DNA of 64,000 bases. Source: Leguminivora glycinivorella. Taxonomy: Eukaryota; Arthropoda; Insecta; Lepidoptera; Tortricidae. The stretch spans positions 2,231,252-2,295,251 of the forward strand of contig NC_062993.1 of the NCBI RefSeq assembly GCF_023078275.1, given 5' to 3'. The stretch's first letter is position 1; every line of letters starts with the position of its first letter. The notes beneath the pieces were generated by a model. The model ran no database searches, was not told where the DNA came from, and saw nothing but the letters and a program-made list of their open reading frames with translations. The position numbers and the translations under genes are program-made. Positions 1-10,680 of this stretch are shown one piece after another.

Positions 1-238
1 TAAATATTGGGGACACCTTACACTTAGCCCCAAACTACGCAAAGCTTGTACTATGGGTGCTAAGCGACGATATAACATACTTAAATAGATAAGTACATAC
101 TTATATACATAGAAAACATCCATGACTCAGGAACAAATGTCTGTGCTCATCACAAACAAATGCCCTTATCGGAATTCGAACCCAGGACCGCGGCTCAGCA
201 GGCAGGGTCACTACCGACTGAGCCAGACCGGTCGTTAA
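1..238 (-). mobile_element. tRNA-derived SINE family A (truncated by window edge)
   Basis: In reverse orientation this is the same family as 57168-57470: a head with GGTTCGAATTCC-type B box and GACCGGTCTGGCTCAGTCGG A box, a body with GAGCACAGACATTTGTTCCT, and the tail GTAAGGTGTCCCCAATATTT. Confidence 0.85.
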
Positions 239-398
239 TATAAAAGCGCAAGTGCTGGGACCCAAAAAAGCCTTCACGAAGCTTCCATTCAGGATATTGG
301 AACTTTGAGATCTAAGACCTACTGGCTGAAAATAATATCATGGGGGATACTAGCTTACAGACTCCGTCGGCTAAGCCATCTTGAGAGAATGGATAAAT

Positions 399-545
399 GG
401 GCGTGTGGTCTAGTGGTAAAGACGTTAGCCGCGTAAGCTGAAGACCCGGGTTCGATTCCCGGCTCGGCCACCAGTGGGCCTTGCCGTTTTTTCTTTCGTG
501 TATGATGTCTATTTCAATTTATATATAGTAGTGTGACTGCTTAGA
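399..545 (+). mobile_element. tRNA-derived SINE family B
   Basis: A tRNA-like head has A box TGGTCTAGTGG (406-416) and B box GGTTCGATTCC (449-459), ending GGCTCGGCCACCA. The acceptor stem has mismatches, and a SINE body (GTGGGCCTTGCCGTTTTTTC) follows, so this is not a functional tRNA gene. Confidence 0.75.
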
Positions 546-705
546 AAAAAAAGAAAAGAAAAAATCAAAAAATATTCAATAAAATTATTTAATTTGTTCC
601 CTAGTTGTATAGAATGGATAAATATTGAAGCGAGAAGGGACTTGGGCTAGGATCTAAGCTGTCTATGACAAATTCTTTCACCAAATAGCTGTAGTTTATT
701 AAGTA

Positions 706-886
706 ACTAGTGTTTGCCCGCGGCTTCGCTCGCGTTAGAAAGAGACAAAAAGTAGCCTATGTCACTCTCCGTCCCTTCAACTATCTCCACTTAAAAAATT
801 ACGACAATCCGTCGCTCCGTTTTGCCGTGAAAGACGGACAAACAAACAGACACACACACTTTCCCATTTATAATATTAGTACGGAT
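706..886 (-). mobile_element. Helitron-like element (GTGTGTGTCTGTTTGT family)
   Basis: The reverse copy starts TCCGTACTAATATTATAAAT and ends GCGGGCAAACACTAGT. The TC start, CTAGT end with an upstream GC-rich imperfect hairpin, and lack of terminal inverted repeats fit non-autonomous lepidopteran Helitrons. The classification is inferred. Confidence 0.75.
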
Positions 887-2010
887 ATGGTCAGTGCATG
901 AAGAAGCAGAAGACGACACCGCACGTAAAAACAAGACTGCAAAACAAGTGACAACGCGACATTGATGACATCGCATGTACGTTCCAATTTTGAATTTCCT
1001 TTTGAATTTCGAACGAGAATTCTGAAATCATCGAAGGGCCTATGTCGCTTGAAATTTTATCACTTATCCACGTGGATAAAGGATCCGTCACGTTCTGGCA
1101 AATATGTAAGTGTGAGAGTGACAGATGACTTATCAACGTTGATCTAAATAGATATATAAAAGAAGAAACTGACTGACTGACATATCAACGCACAGCCGAA
1201 ACCGCTGGTCCTGGAGATTCCAAATTTGGTCGGTTCATCTTTACTTGTCCTATCATGTAAACAAACGAAACGTCAAATATGATCGATGATTAATATCGAT
1301 CGTTCCTAACGATAAGTTGTAACATTACGACTCATTGACAATCTAGACTTTATAATGTCAGGAGTTTTTGATGTCATCCGTTCGTAATTACAACTATTGA
1401 TGAAAATCGTTTTAGAAATGATATTTTTCAGTGGTTTTTTGATTGATTTCAATACCTTGTGAGTTTATTTAAGTGTATAATAACATTTTTCTACTCCAGC
1501 ACTTAAATCTGTCAATTAGATTATTGTCAGCGGTATCCAAATTAAGTTCATTTGAGTAACGATGAGAAAGTCTATTTGTCTATAGGTTCATAGGATTACT
1601 GCTAGCAGTAATCATATGAATATAGGAGTTCTGTTAATTTTTTTTTAAAAGCACAACTTCCATTTATCAGGTATGTTTTCATTTACAGTAATAAGTAACT
1701 TTTAATAAATAATATAATATTTAGGTTCATAATTTAAATCAAGATGAAAAAATAAACTTAAATGCGTTTTACATATTAGATATTGCAAAACAAAGGTAAA
1801 AATCATAAGTTTATCCAATAATTTTACATTCGACATTTAAATATTCTTGAACGCAACCACATTTTTCGTAATTGAAAACCGGCTTATTTTCTATTTCTCT
1901 TGTCTATGGTATGTTTGACATTTGTAAACTTATCACGAAACTATTTGAACTATTTCGGTGGTGTGTAGTTTGTTTTGATTCGACGTTATTGTGCAAAAAC
2001 ATAAGTAATT
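887..2010. other. No gene recognised
   Basis: Non-coding AT-rich DNA. A GACTGACTGACATATCAACG fragment at about 1167 looks repeat-derived; nothing else stands out. Confidence 0.5.
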
Positions 2011-2285
2011 ATGAGTGATTCTGGTGAAAAATGCACTTCCGAAGAAATCAAGGCTATGGGCGCTCAAAGTGACTGACAATTTGTTACATGAAAAGTCAGA
2101 TAAAGCGTACCAAAAATGTTATGATTGTTTTGACATGGAAATTGCAAAAAAATGTTTCAACTTTCTCTGAAACGGCGTTGTTGGCATATTTTGAAGAATT
2201 GTGCAACAAGTTCTCGCCATCAACATTGTGGACAGAATACTCAATGCTACGACGATCCACACAAATATTCCCATTCATTACATGA
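2011..2285 (+). pseudogene. Tyrosine-recombinase-like (Crypton-type) remnant, frameshifted
   Basis: The pieces, read across frames, are MSDSGEKCTSEE, then LLHEKSDKAYQKCYDCF, then FSETALLAYFEELCNKFSP followed by STLWTEYSMLR. The pattern SE-x-LLAYFEEL-x-x-K-x-x-PSTLW-x-x-YSML is what I know from the N-terminal SAM-like, DNA-binding part of tyrosine-recombinase-derived proteins common in insects (Crypton-like elements and domesticated relatives). The frame shifts at a run of seven A near 2145-2151 and again near 2070, and it ends at a TGA (2283-2285) next to a GTAAGT-like sequence. No catalytic domain was found nearby. I regard it as a broken copy. Homology is recalled, not searched. Confidence 0.5.
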
Positions 2286-2344
2286 AGTAAGTAACTAACC
2301 CATTTTATTATTCTCGAATAGGTATGTATGTGGCTGTCGTAGAA

Positions 2345-2491
2345 AAAGTATAGTATACAATCGTAACATTATGAAGGCTATAAAAGTCTCGTACCTTACT
2401 TAGGCCACTCGGCAAGCCTTCGTGGCCTAACCGCGGTACTCAACTTTTATAGCCTTCATAACGTTACCGTTATATAATATACTATTTTAGT
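2345..2491. mobile_element. Foldback MITE
   Basis: AACATTATGAAGGCTATAAA and its inverse TTTATAGCCTTCATAACGTT form long arms around a GC-rich loop with GGCCACTCGGCAAGCCTTCG. Confidence 0.75.
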
Positions 2492-2689
2492 AATGGTTAA
2501 TGTGCAATTCCAGAGAAAAGTGAGATAATGTTTTCCAGCAGTGTTTGTTTACATGATTGGACAAGTAAGGTTGAACTGAGTTTAGAGGTGCATTAAGAAA
2601 AGATTTTTCAAAATTCACCTCCTAAAGGGGTGAAATGGGGATCCAAAGTTTGTATGGAAAAACAAGATTAGATTAGTAGGCGGGAGAAG

Positions 2690-2707
2690 CCGCGGGAAAA
2701 AGCTAGT
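2690..2707 (+). mobile_element. Helitron-like 3' terminus
   Basis: GGGAGAAGCCGCGGGAAAAA followed by GCTAGT matches the 3' end of the family at 706-886. The body upstream (2600-2690) differs, with TTGTATGGAAAAAC, suggesting a sister subfamily. Confidence 0.55.
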
Positions 2708-2779
2708 AAGTAATAATAAATAAGAAAAGAGATAAATAAATGAAATAATAATAAATATTATAGGACATTCTTACAGAGA

Positions 2780-2996
2780 TTGACTGAGGCCCACGATAAG
2801 CTCAAGAAGGCTTGTGTTGCGGGTACTCAGACAACGATATACATAATATATAAATACTTATATACATAGAAAACATCCATTACTCAGGAACAAATATCTG
2901 TGCTCATCACACAAATAAATGCCCTTACCGGGATTCGAACCCGGGACCGCGGCGCAGCAGGCAGGGTCACTACAGAATGCGCCAGACAGGTCGTTC
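2780..2996 (-). mobile_element. tRNA-derived SINE family A
   Basis: The B box GGGTTCGAATCCCGG (reverse strand) and the body match the copy at 57168-57470. The A-box end is mutated (GGCGCATTCTG) and the tail is diverged. Confidence 0.85.
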
Positions 2997-3037
2997 AAAA
3001 TAAGTGATAAAATTGGAAGCTTCTATACAGACACGTT

Positions 3038-3197
3038 CTATACTGTGGTAATATGGGCTAGCTCACTGTCCATGACTACCCCATCCGGCGGTTTCTCTCG
3101 CCTTGAGCGCTCGTTGGCATGCGCGGGCGCCGGTGTTGCTTCACGGCCTTGTCGGACACTCATCATGCTCATGCGCTGACACGTACTGTCTTTGGAA
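3038..3197 (-). CDS. Probable last coding exon of an unidentified minus-strand gene
   Basis: Read on the minus strand, a good acceptor (TTTGTTTTTAG) is followed by one base plus 52 sense codons and a TAG. GC content and codon use are gene-like, unlike the AT-rich surroundings. The peptide includes QRMSMMSVRQGREATPAPA, then an Arg/Glu-rich stretch and SELAHITTV at the C-terminus. The ending T-T-V fits the class I PDZ-ligand pattern (S/T-X-V), which is common in membrane receptors, channels and transporters. I do not recognise the family. Upstream exons would lie at higher coordinates and were not identified. The intron/exon junction appears to be partly repeated at about 3977-4022. It could also be a chance open frame. 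Confidence 0.45.
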
Positions 3198-3320
3198 CTA
3201 AAAACAAATTATAAATAGGAGGTACAGGTATACAATAAGACAAGTCATCTTGTACCATTTGCCATTGTAGATTTACAACGCGGTGTGGCTATAGACCAAC
3301 CCGCTGGGTGGACGGCAGTG

Positions 3321-3851
3321 TTAAGAGGATACGGTAGCGAAAATGCTAAAATGGAAAGGAGCCCCCCTTTCAACTTGAGAATTTTAGTAAAATATACAAG
3401 TGTTATTAACTAGATTTATCGAAAAAAAATTGTCCATTAAGAATAACTCAGTCAAAAGATATTTCAAAATAATCTTTAAAATCGAAGTTCCGTTCTCGAC
3501 TCTTTCCTCCTTCAAAACTTAATCAATCGGAACGAAATTTGAGAATCTGAATAACAATGAAATAATATATGTCGGACCGTCTTTTTTGGTTAATTGTTAC
3601 CAATCTTGAGTATCACACCATTCACACCTTTTTTTGCGCTAATGGCTACAATGAAAAAGGCAGTTAATGGAAATTTTTGATTGGCTCTAGAGTCTTTAAA
3701 AAGCAGAATATCAAAAAAATCAAAACGGTCCGACACAGATAAAAATAATAACAATCTGTGTTGAAAAAATCATTGCTCTATCTTCAAAAACCAGGGAGGA
3801 AATAGTCGAGAGCGTTTGTATGGAGAATTGACCCCTACCGTATCGTCTTAA
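3321..3851 (-). mobile_element. TTAA-flanked MITE (GATACGGTAG family), copy 1
   Basis: The ends TTAAGAGGATACGGTAG and CTACCGTATCGTCTTAA are inverted repeats flanked by TTAA, as in piggyBac-type targeting. The ~520-bp interior contains GGTCCGAC twice and has no ORF. This is the longest copy. Confidence 0.85.
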
Positions 3852-4019
3852 GAAGGCCTGTCAGGGATTAACACAGGTGCCTATTATTGAGAGTATTAGG
3901 ACTGCAGAAGACCATGCTTATTAAAGAGCGTTGGTGCACAAAATAACGACCTTATATGGTCGCGACCCTCAGCCAAAAGTACTGTCTTTGCAGTATGTAA
4001 AAACAAATTATAAATACGA

Positions 4020-4475
4020 GTACTCACGAAACGCTCACGATAATATCTCTTTCGTAGCTATCTATCTCCTATCGCTCTTGCGTATTGGCGCGACAGATCC
4101 AGACTACATTTCTGCGGCGTTTCGGTAGCATTTCGCGTCGCCTACGGGGACAGGGTGCGTAGCCGAATGGCAGAAACGCTCACGAAACGATCGTAGATAT
4201 CTATCTCTATCGCTCTTGCGTATTGGCGCGACAGAGCCAGGGTGCGTAGCCGAATGGCACAAACGCTCACGAAACGCTCACGAAACGAAACGCTAGTAGA
4301 CATCTATCCCTATCGCTCTTGAGTATTGGCGCGACAGAGCCGGACTACGTTTCGTTTTCGTTTGGCGTCGGAGAAATGCCATTCGGCTACGGGACCAGAC
4401 TAGCTTAGCTTTCGCGGCGTTTCGTTTTCGTTTCGCGTCGCAGAAATGCCATTCGGCTCCGGGGCCTGGTATATC
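4020..4475. mobile_element. Cluster of GTAGCCGAATGGCA foldback elements
   Basis: Several tandem or overlapping copies of a palindromic repeat. One end is GGGTGCGTAGCCGAATGGCA, the core is CGAAACGCTCACGAAACG and ATCGCTCTTGCGTATTGGCG, and the other end is GCCATTCGGCTACGGG. Confidence 0.8.
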
Positions 4476-4923
4476 AATCATTTTGTACAATTTGTCGTTG
4501 AAGCTTTAACTCTATGGGTTGGCTAGCCACCAGCGACTTCCTCGCACAAAATATCAGCATTATTGATAGGTACAGTGAAGAAATGTCGCGCCGATTTCGG
4601 GTTGGTCTCAGCTCAGTTTTGTGGTTTGACCTATACATTTACCCCTTAAAATTATTAAAAGTTACTTATCAAACACCCATAAAAGACTATGTTTACTTCA
4701 TTAAACAAAGACACACGCTATAGTCGAATTAATAACATATATAATTCGTTACCGAGGGTCGGATAAGTGGGACGATATTCGACCTACATCGTCCTACGAT
4801 TGTTGAATATTTGAGCAAAATTACTTGCCATATCGCGGACAGATGTACCTACTTACAAAGAAACCTAGGGATCCAAATGAAAATCTTATTTTTTGTAAAC
4901 GTTTCAATAAGAATACTTTTATT

Positions 4924-4953
4924 ACGCGGGCGAAGCCGCGGGTAAAAGCTAGT
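4924..4953 (+). mobile_element. Helitron-like 3' terminus
   Basis: ACGCGGGCGAAGCCGCGG then GTAAAAGCTAGT is the same terminal hairpin and CTAGT end. No recognisable 5' part remains. Confidence 0.55.
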
Positions 4954-5044
4954 AAACAATAAGTAAGAAATGAAAACTTCACGATAAGCTTGAAACCTTT
5001 CTAAACAAGTTTAAATGAAAAAAAAAACACTATTAATTATTTAA

Positions 5045-5115
5045 ACTTGAGATTAGAACCCGGGTCTTCTGTTTATGTGGCGACGTGTTTACCACTAAAT
5101 CCCCCACTCGGTAAT
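5045..5115 (-). mobile_element. Diverged SINE family B head
   Basis: The reverse strand reads AGTGGTAAACACGTCGCCAC, then AGAAGACCCGGGTTCTAAT, matching the 399-470 head with mutations in the B box. Confidence 0.5.
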
Positions 5116-5244
5116 ATAACTTGATTTTTTAAAGTACTTGAATACTTCCTTGAATTATTATCACAGCTAGCATAAAATAAATCCTACAGACACTTTTTTT
5201 ATCCTACGAACATTTCCTTTTTTTACAATTCCCCAAAAAAGCAA

Positions 5245-5540
5245 CAATACGCCACGGCTCATGGGAGCCTGGGACCGCTTTAACAACTAATTCCAAGATT
5301 TGGCGAAGGCACTAGTTTTTACGAAAGCGACTGCCATCTGACCTTCCAACCCCAAGGGTAAACTAGAACCTTATTGGAATTAGTCCGGTTTCCTCACGAT
5401 GTTTTCCTTCACCGAAAAGCGACTGGCAAATATCAAATGACATTTCGCAAATTAATTCCGAAAAACTCATTCGTGCGAGCCGGGGTTCGAACCCGCGACC
5501 TCCGGAACGAAAGTCGTTACCGCTAGGCTACCAGCGCTTA
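5245..5540 (-). mobile_element. tRNA-derived SINE family C
   Basis: The reverse head has A box GTAGCCTAGCGGTAA and B box GGGTTCGAACCCCGG. The body is GGTGAAGGAAAACATCGTGA and the end is CCCATGAGCCGTGGC. It matches the fuller copy at 50511-50835. Confidence 0.88.
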
Positions 5541-5624
5541 ACAACAATACCACAAAAATAAGAAGAAAAAATCGGTTAAAAAACGTTTCGACTTAAAAAC
5601 CTCTCCCCCTCCCCAGTAAAGTAA

Positions 5625-5712
5625 ATAAGTAAATTCTTTAACACCACGTCGGTAGCAAACAAGCATTCGGTCCGCCCGTTGGAAAGCGGTCACTGTTACC
5701 TATGGACGCCTG
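5625..5712. mobile_element. Diverged GGCAAACGAGCGG-type repeat
   Basis: The reverse strand reads GTCCATAGGTAACAGTGACC, then CGGGCGGACCGAATGCTTGT and GCTACCGACGTGGTG, a relative of 51947-52212. Confidence 0.5.
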
Positions 5713-6036
5713 CAACTAAAGACCCATTAGAAACTTTTTACACACCTTTTTGCTATGCTTCTTTCTCTTTCCTCTTATTATTAAACCTCATGATTAAACT
5801 ATAGTCCGGGAGCCAGCCGCCGTTCGGCAAAGGTCATTGCGCAACCGGCACACTGACCCACTGTCTGTTATATCACGAACTCGCTTGAAAGCGGCTATGG
5901 TAAAAGGCCGGATAGTGGAAGGAATTTAGGTGGGATTTTATTAGGGTTCCGTTGGGAAAAATACTTTAGAATGGTATAGTTAAAAAAAAATTAAAGTGCA
6001 CTTTGAGATTTAATAACATAACATAATCCATAGTAG

Positions 6037-6105
6037 TTGTCAAAGCGGACCCCAGGCTCCCATGAGCCGTGGCAAACGCCGGGATAATGCAAGGGGGATC
6101 ATGAA
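6037..6105 (+). mobile_element. SINE family C, 3' end only
   Basis: GTTGTCAAAGCGGACC to GCAAGGGGGATCATGA matches the last 70 bp of the 50511 copy. A Helitron-like element abuts it at 6106. Confidence 0.75.
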
Positions 6106-6318
6106 TCCATACATAATAATATTATTAATGGGAAAGTATGTGTGTCTGTTTGTTTATCCGTCTTTCACGGCAAAATGAAGCGACGAATTGACGTGATTTT
6201 TTAAGTGGAGATAGTTGAAGGGATGGAGAGTGACATAAGTTACGTTTTGTCTCTTTCTAACCTCCCACTTCCCTAAAATGGAGGGTGGAAGTTTGTATGG
6301 AGCTAGGCAAAAGCTAGT
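6106..6318 (+). mobile_element. Helitron-like element
   Basis: TCCATACATAATAATATT is followed by GGGAAAGTATGTGTGTCTG, the conserved core, and the GGCAAAAGCTAGT end. It is immediately followed by a TTAA-flanked MITE at 6318. Confidence 0.8.
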
Positions 6319-6433
6319 TAACCCCTCGTATGCTTAGACACGGATCCGTGCGTGGGAATTTTAATCTTTTGCTTTAAATGTCAAGGTCACTATTTCAATG
6401 ACCAAGATTGACAGGCCGCATACGAGGGGTTAA
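6318..6433. mobile_element. Small TTAA-flanked MITE (CCCCTCGTATGC TIR)
   Basis: TTAACCCCTCGTATGC and GCATACGAGGGGTTAA bound a 116-bp non-coding element. CCC-starting TIRs at TTAA resemble piggyBac-type non-autonomous elements. Confidence 0.8.
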
Positions 6434-6442
6434 TAATGAAAA

Positions 6443-6961
6443 TTAAGAGAATACGGTAGCGAAAATGCTAAAATGGAAAGGAGCCCCCTTTTCAACTTGG
6501 GAATTTTAGTTAAATATACAAGTGTTATTAACTAGATTTATCGAAAAAAAATTGTCCATTAAGAACAACTCAGTCAAAAGATATTTCAAAAAAATCTTTA
6601 AAATCGAGGTTCCGCTCTCGACTCTTTCCTCCTTCAAAACTTAACCAATCGGAACGAAATTTGAGAATCTGAATAACAATGAAATAATCTATGTCGGACC
6701 GTTTCGCTTTTTTGGTTAATTGTTACCAATCTTGAGTATCACACCTTTTTTTGCGCCACAATGAAAAAGGCCTTTTTTGGAATTTTTTGATTGGCTCTAG
6801 AATCTTTAAAAAGCAGAATATCAAAAAAATCAAAACGGTCCGACACAGATAAAAATAATAACAATCTGTGTTGAAAAAATCATTGCTCTATCTTCAAAAA
6901 CCAGGGAGGAAATAGTCGAGAGCGTTTGTATGGAAAATTGACCCCTACCGTATCGTCTTAA
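6443..6961 (-). mobile_element. TTAA-flanked MITE (GATACGGTAG family), copy 2
   Basis: Same family and orientation as 3321-3851. The left end is TTAAGAGAATACGGTAG and the right is CTACCGTATCGTCTTAA. Confidence 0.85.
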
Positions 6962-7240
6962 AATCTCATTATTTCTCTTCACGCATATGACAACGCACTT
7001 ACGAATGTCAAAGCATAGTGGCATAAACAAATGCTTCGCTAAGGTAAACAGAATTAGTCACAACAGCGCACGTCCGCAGCGTAGCCATGTTTGCATTTGT
7101 TTACGATTGCAATTTCTTTGTCTGTCTGTTCTTTTGTTAGGGTTGCCACAGTTGCTGCTGATGCAATTCCTTTATATCTGAAGAAATTACAAAATCAAAT
7201 AAAATAATCATTTGCAGTCTTTAAGAGAGTAGAAATCATA

Positions 7241-7591
7241 TACAGAGTGGGGCCTGTAACAAAGGCGAAGAATTGAACTCTAGGCTATTCTCCTTATACT
7301 GATCAACATTTGTTCGGCGACTTTTAAAAATAACTTGTATTTTGATTTTTATCACCCTTGAAAGTTTTTTCTAAGAGGTAATGTATTGCGAATTCTGTTA
7401 AGTCTAAAGTGTGACAGACAACGTCAATGACAACAATAATAGCGTACATTGAAGCTAATATTTATTTTGTATGAAAAATTAAAAATTTAAAGACTTCATA
7501 ATTGTTTAAAGTCACTGAACAAATGTTGATCAGTATAAGGAGAATAGCCTACAGTTCAATTCTTCGCCTTTGTTACAGGCCCCACTCTGTA
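7241..7591. mobile_element. MITE with long TIR (TACAGAGTGGGGCC)
   Basis: The ends TACAGAGTGGGGCCTGTAAC and the reverse complement of GTTACAGGCCCCACTCTGTA match for about 80 bp. The flanking ATA/TATA suggests a TA target. The middle has no coding capacity. A second copy lies at 46053-46401. Confidence 0.85.
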
Positions 7592-7670
7592 TATATACCA
7601 CTATACTTTTATTTTTGCTTTCAATAATAATAACTTTCAATCTTCAAGTGCAACATGCATTATCCATACT

Positions 7671-7915
7671 TCCATACTAATATTATAAATGGGAAAGTGT
7701 GTGTGTCTGTTTGTTCGTCCGTCTTTCACGGCAAAACGGACCGACGTATTGACGTGATTTTTTAAGTGGAGTTAGTTGAAGGGATAGAGAGTGACATAGG
7801 CTACTTTTTGTCTCTTTCTAATCACCCACTTCCATAAAATGGGAGGTAGAAGTTTGTATGGAGCATTCCGCAATCTACGAATGTAACGTGAGCGAAGCCG
7901 CGGGCAAAAGCTAGT
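7671..7915 (+). mobile_element. Helitron-like element
   Basis: The full form runs from TCCATACTAATATTATAAAT through the GTGTGTGTCTGTTTGTTCG core to GCCGCGGGCAAAAGCTAGT. Confidence 0.85.
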
Positions 7916-7946
7916 AAATTATATGTATAATTTATAAAATATGCAT

Positions 7947-8178
7947 TAATTAATTGAAATACGGTTGTACTCACGTTATTATATCGCTATTGCTGCGACA
8001 TGTTTCGGGCCAATTCGGAGGCCCCTCTTCAGGCGTATAGGAGTTCACGCGAGTGTTTGCGGAGTCTAGCCGTCGCGTGAACTCCTATACGCCTGAAGAG
8101 GGGCCTCCGAATTGGCCCGAAACATGTCGCAGCAATAGCGATATAATAACGTGAGTACAACCGTATTTCAATTAATTA
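7947..8178. mobile_element. Foldback MITE, 106-bp arms
   Basis: The left arm (7947-8052) and right arm (8073-8178) are near-perfect inverted copies (TAATTGAAATACGGTTGTAC ... GTTCACGCGA), separated by 20 bp (GTGTTTGCGGAGTCTAGCCG). A single arm occurs at 39724-39845. Confidence 0.92.
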
Positions 8179-8224
8179 TTTGAATATGTCTCACGGAAGT
8201 TTAACGTGTATAAAATATAAATTG

Positions 8225-8512
8225 TATGTATGTATGTATGTATAAACTCTTTATTGTACAAAACACAAATATGACACAGGATAGACAGTACAAAGGCGAA
8301 CTTATCCCTTTAAGGGATTTCTTCCAGCTAACCTAATTGTTTGAAAGTTGAGTATTTCTCGTGTTAATGTGTGTATGTTAGCTACGTGTGCAAAGAATTA
8401 TTGCTTTTTATAACGTTTTGTAGCAGTAATAAACACTTAATTGCACAAATCAAATTAGGTACATAAAACACAGAGAATACACAGGCGAACTTATTCCTTT
8501 ATCCTTTAACTC
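8225..8512 (-). mobile_element. LINE 3' tail fragments
   Basis: A (TATG)n run, then TAAACTCTTTATTGTACAAA and CAAAGGCGAACTTATCCCTT, is the reverse form of the 14950-15030 tail. A second diverged piece lies at 8460. Confidence 0.6.
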
Positions 8513-8517
8513 TTCAG

Positions 8518-8673
8518 GGTACGTAGCCAAATGGCACAAACGCTCACGAAACGAAACGCTCGTAGATATCTATCTCTATCGCTCTTGCGTATTGGCGCGA
8601 CAGAGCCAGACTACCTTCGCGGCGTTTCGTTTTCGTTTCGCGTCGCAAAAATGCCATTCGGCTACGGCACCAG
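8518..8673. mobile_element. GTAGCCGAATGGCA foldback element
   Basis: A single copy bounded by GGTACGTAGCCAAATGGCAC and GCCATTCGGCTACGGCACC. Confidence 0.8.
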
Positions 8674-8734
8674 GTGTTGAAAAACACTGTGTGTTAATGG
8701 TCCCTATCACTTAAACAGTCTAATAAAAATAACT

Positions 8735-8992
8735 CAAAATCTTACATACATACATACAATCACGCCTGTATCCCATAAAGGGGTAGACAGAGCACATGAA
8801 ACTGCTAAAGTCTCAGTGCCACTCTTGGCAATTAAGGGGCTGAAAGAAAACGAAAAATTGTGACATTGCAGTGACAGGTTGCCAGCCTCTCGCCTGCGCC
8901 ACAATTTCACCCAAATCCCACAGTCGACTTCTACGACACCCACGGGGAGACATGGGGTGGTGAAACTCTTAACCCGTCACCACACGGGCAAA
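8735..8992 (-). mobile_element. TATG-tailed repeat (CGTGTGGTGACGGGTTAAGA family)
   Basis: A reverse copy from a (CATA)n tail through ATCCCATAAAGGGGTAGACA to TTAACCCGTCACCACACGGG. Other copies lie at 42867, 45228, 47000 and 55600. Confidence 0.85.
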
Positions 8993-9493
8993 ATCTTACC
9001 CAAAAAAAACTGTCTTAAGTGACAACCCTGTACCCGGAAACATTACTTTGTAAGCAAATAAACAGTAATTGTAATGGCACGCTTCTTTATATCGAAACGT
9101 TATTAATGCGAGCTTGCATTAGCATTGAGCTGGGGATAGGCCTTCTTTCCTTATTACTGATTCACGTGCTTGGTGTATGTAGTTCATACAAAGAGTAGCG
9201 CTATGTAGGTGCACTGAGAAAAAATACAACCAGTTTTCATGTTCGTTCAACAAGTTTTTTGGTTAAAATAGCGCCTACGTGCTCTTTGGTTCAAACAACA
9301 AGCTACTTGTCATTTGAATCGGCAATATATTTGAATCAACAAGTCGATTTTATAAAAACAACCTGACACATATTGTTTTAAACATACGTTTGGCTGATTC
9401 AAACGGATAAACCGCAACAAGTCGAACTTGTTAAATTCACAATGCAAATTTCTCTGTGTGTGTATACTGTTTAATGTAATGTGTGTATATCCA

Positions 9494-9672
9494 TCCATAC
9501 TAATATTATAAATGGGAAAGTGTGTTGTCTGTTTGTTTGTCCGCCTTTCACGGCAAAACGGAGCGATGAATTGTCGTGATTTTTTAAGTGGAGATAGTTG
9601 AAGGGATGGAGAGTGACATAGGCTACTATTTGTCTCTTTCTAACGCGAGCGAAGCCGCGGGCAAAAGCTAGT
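9494..9672 (+). mobile_element. Helitron-like element
   Basis: TCCATACTAATATTATAAAT through the conserved core to GCGAAGCCGCGGGCAAAAG and CTAGT. This is the short subtype lacking the GGGAGGTAGAAGTTTG segment. Confidence 0.85.
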
Positions 9673-9834
9673 TGTAATTATAATTTAATTATACAGTATG
9701 GATATTTAGTTATGTATCGACATTTGTCTGAGGGGCGAATATTTAGGTTATAATTTCTAAATATTTTTTACGACCGAGCCACTCCTGAATGACGACAATA
9801 ATATTACTTACTGTTCAGTGAAATTATTGATCGT

Positions 9835-9952
9835 GAGGAAACCGGACTAATTCCAATGCCTAGTTACCCTTCGGGTTGGAAGGTCAGATGGCAGTCGCTT
9901 TCGTAAAACTAGTGCCTACGCCAAATCTTGGGATTTGTTGTCAATGCGGACG
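9835..9952 (+). mobile_element. SINE family C, internal fragment
   Basis: GTGAGGAAACCGGACTAATT to GTTGTCAATGCGGAC matches the body and 3' part of family C. The head is absent. Confidence 0.8.
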
Positions 9953-10099
9953 TTTTACTTGCTTAGTATGTCGTAAATACCTATTTGCCCCAAGTGTGGT
10001 CATGTCATTCATACAAAAATAACACATAGTGACGTGACTGCTTGTTTTATTTCAGAAGCTTCAAGTAGGTATGTTGTAAGTAATATTCATCATCCTCCT

Positions 10100-10402
10100 T
10101 GCGTTATCCCGGCATTTGCCACGGCTCATGGGAGCCTGGGGTCCGCTTTGACAACTAATCCCAAGATTTGGCGTAGGCACTAGTTTTACGAAAGCGACTG
10201 CCATCTGACCTTCCAACCCGGAGGGTAACTAGGCCTTATTGGAATTAGTCCGGTTTCCTCACGATGTTTTCCTTCACCGAAAAGCGACTGGCAAATATCA
10301 AATGACATTTCGCACGTAAGTTCCGAAAAACTCATTGGTACGAGCCGGGGTTCGAACCCGCGACTTTCGGATCGAAAGTGGCACGCTCTTACCGCTAGGT
10401 TG
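10100..10402 (-). mobile_element. tRNA-derived SINE family C
   Basis: A near-complete reverse copy, from TCCTCCTTGCGTTATCCCGG to the ACCTAGCGGTAAGAG head, with B box GGGTTCGAACCCCGG. It carries a short open frame of no significance. Confidence 0.88.
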
Positions 10403-10680
10403 TAAGTAATATTATACTGCATTAATTATTTAAGTAGGTATAAAGTAGTGCTTACGTACATACTAGTAGGTATTATATCTATTTATGCCTACACTATATT
10501 AGTTGCGTGTCTAATGCTTAATAAAATTTAACTAGTACTTGTTCCGTTTTATTGCATATTGTTTTAAAGTTTTTAAATATGTAATTTAAGTTCGAAATGG
10601 CGATTCTAATCTCAATACATACATAATTGCGTTTTATGATGTAGTTATTAAATGTGTGTTCTATTAGATAGTACAATATC

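Noticed and set aside
399..473. Apparent tRNA gene with A and B boxes and CCA-like end
   Set aside because: The acceptor stem is mismatched and a SINE body follows directly; similar heads occur in other SINE copies. No intact tRNA fold was found anywhere in the window.
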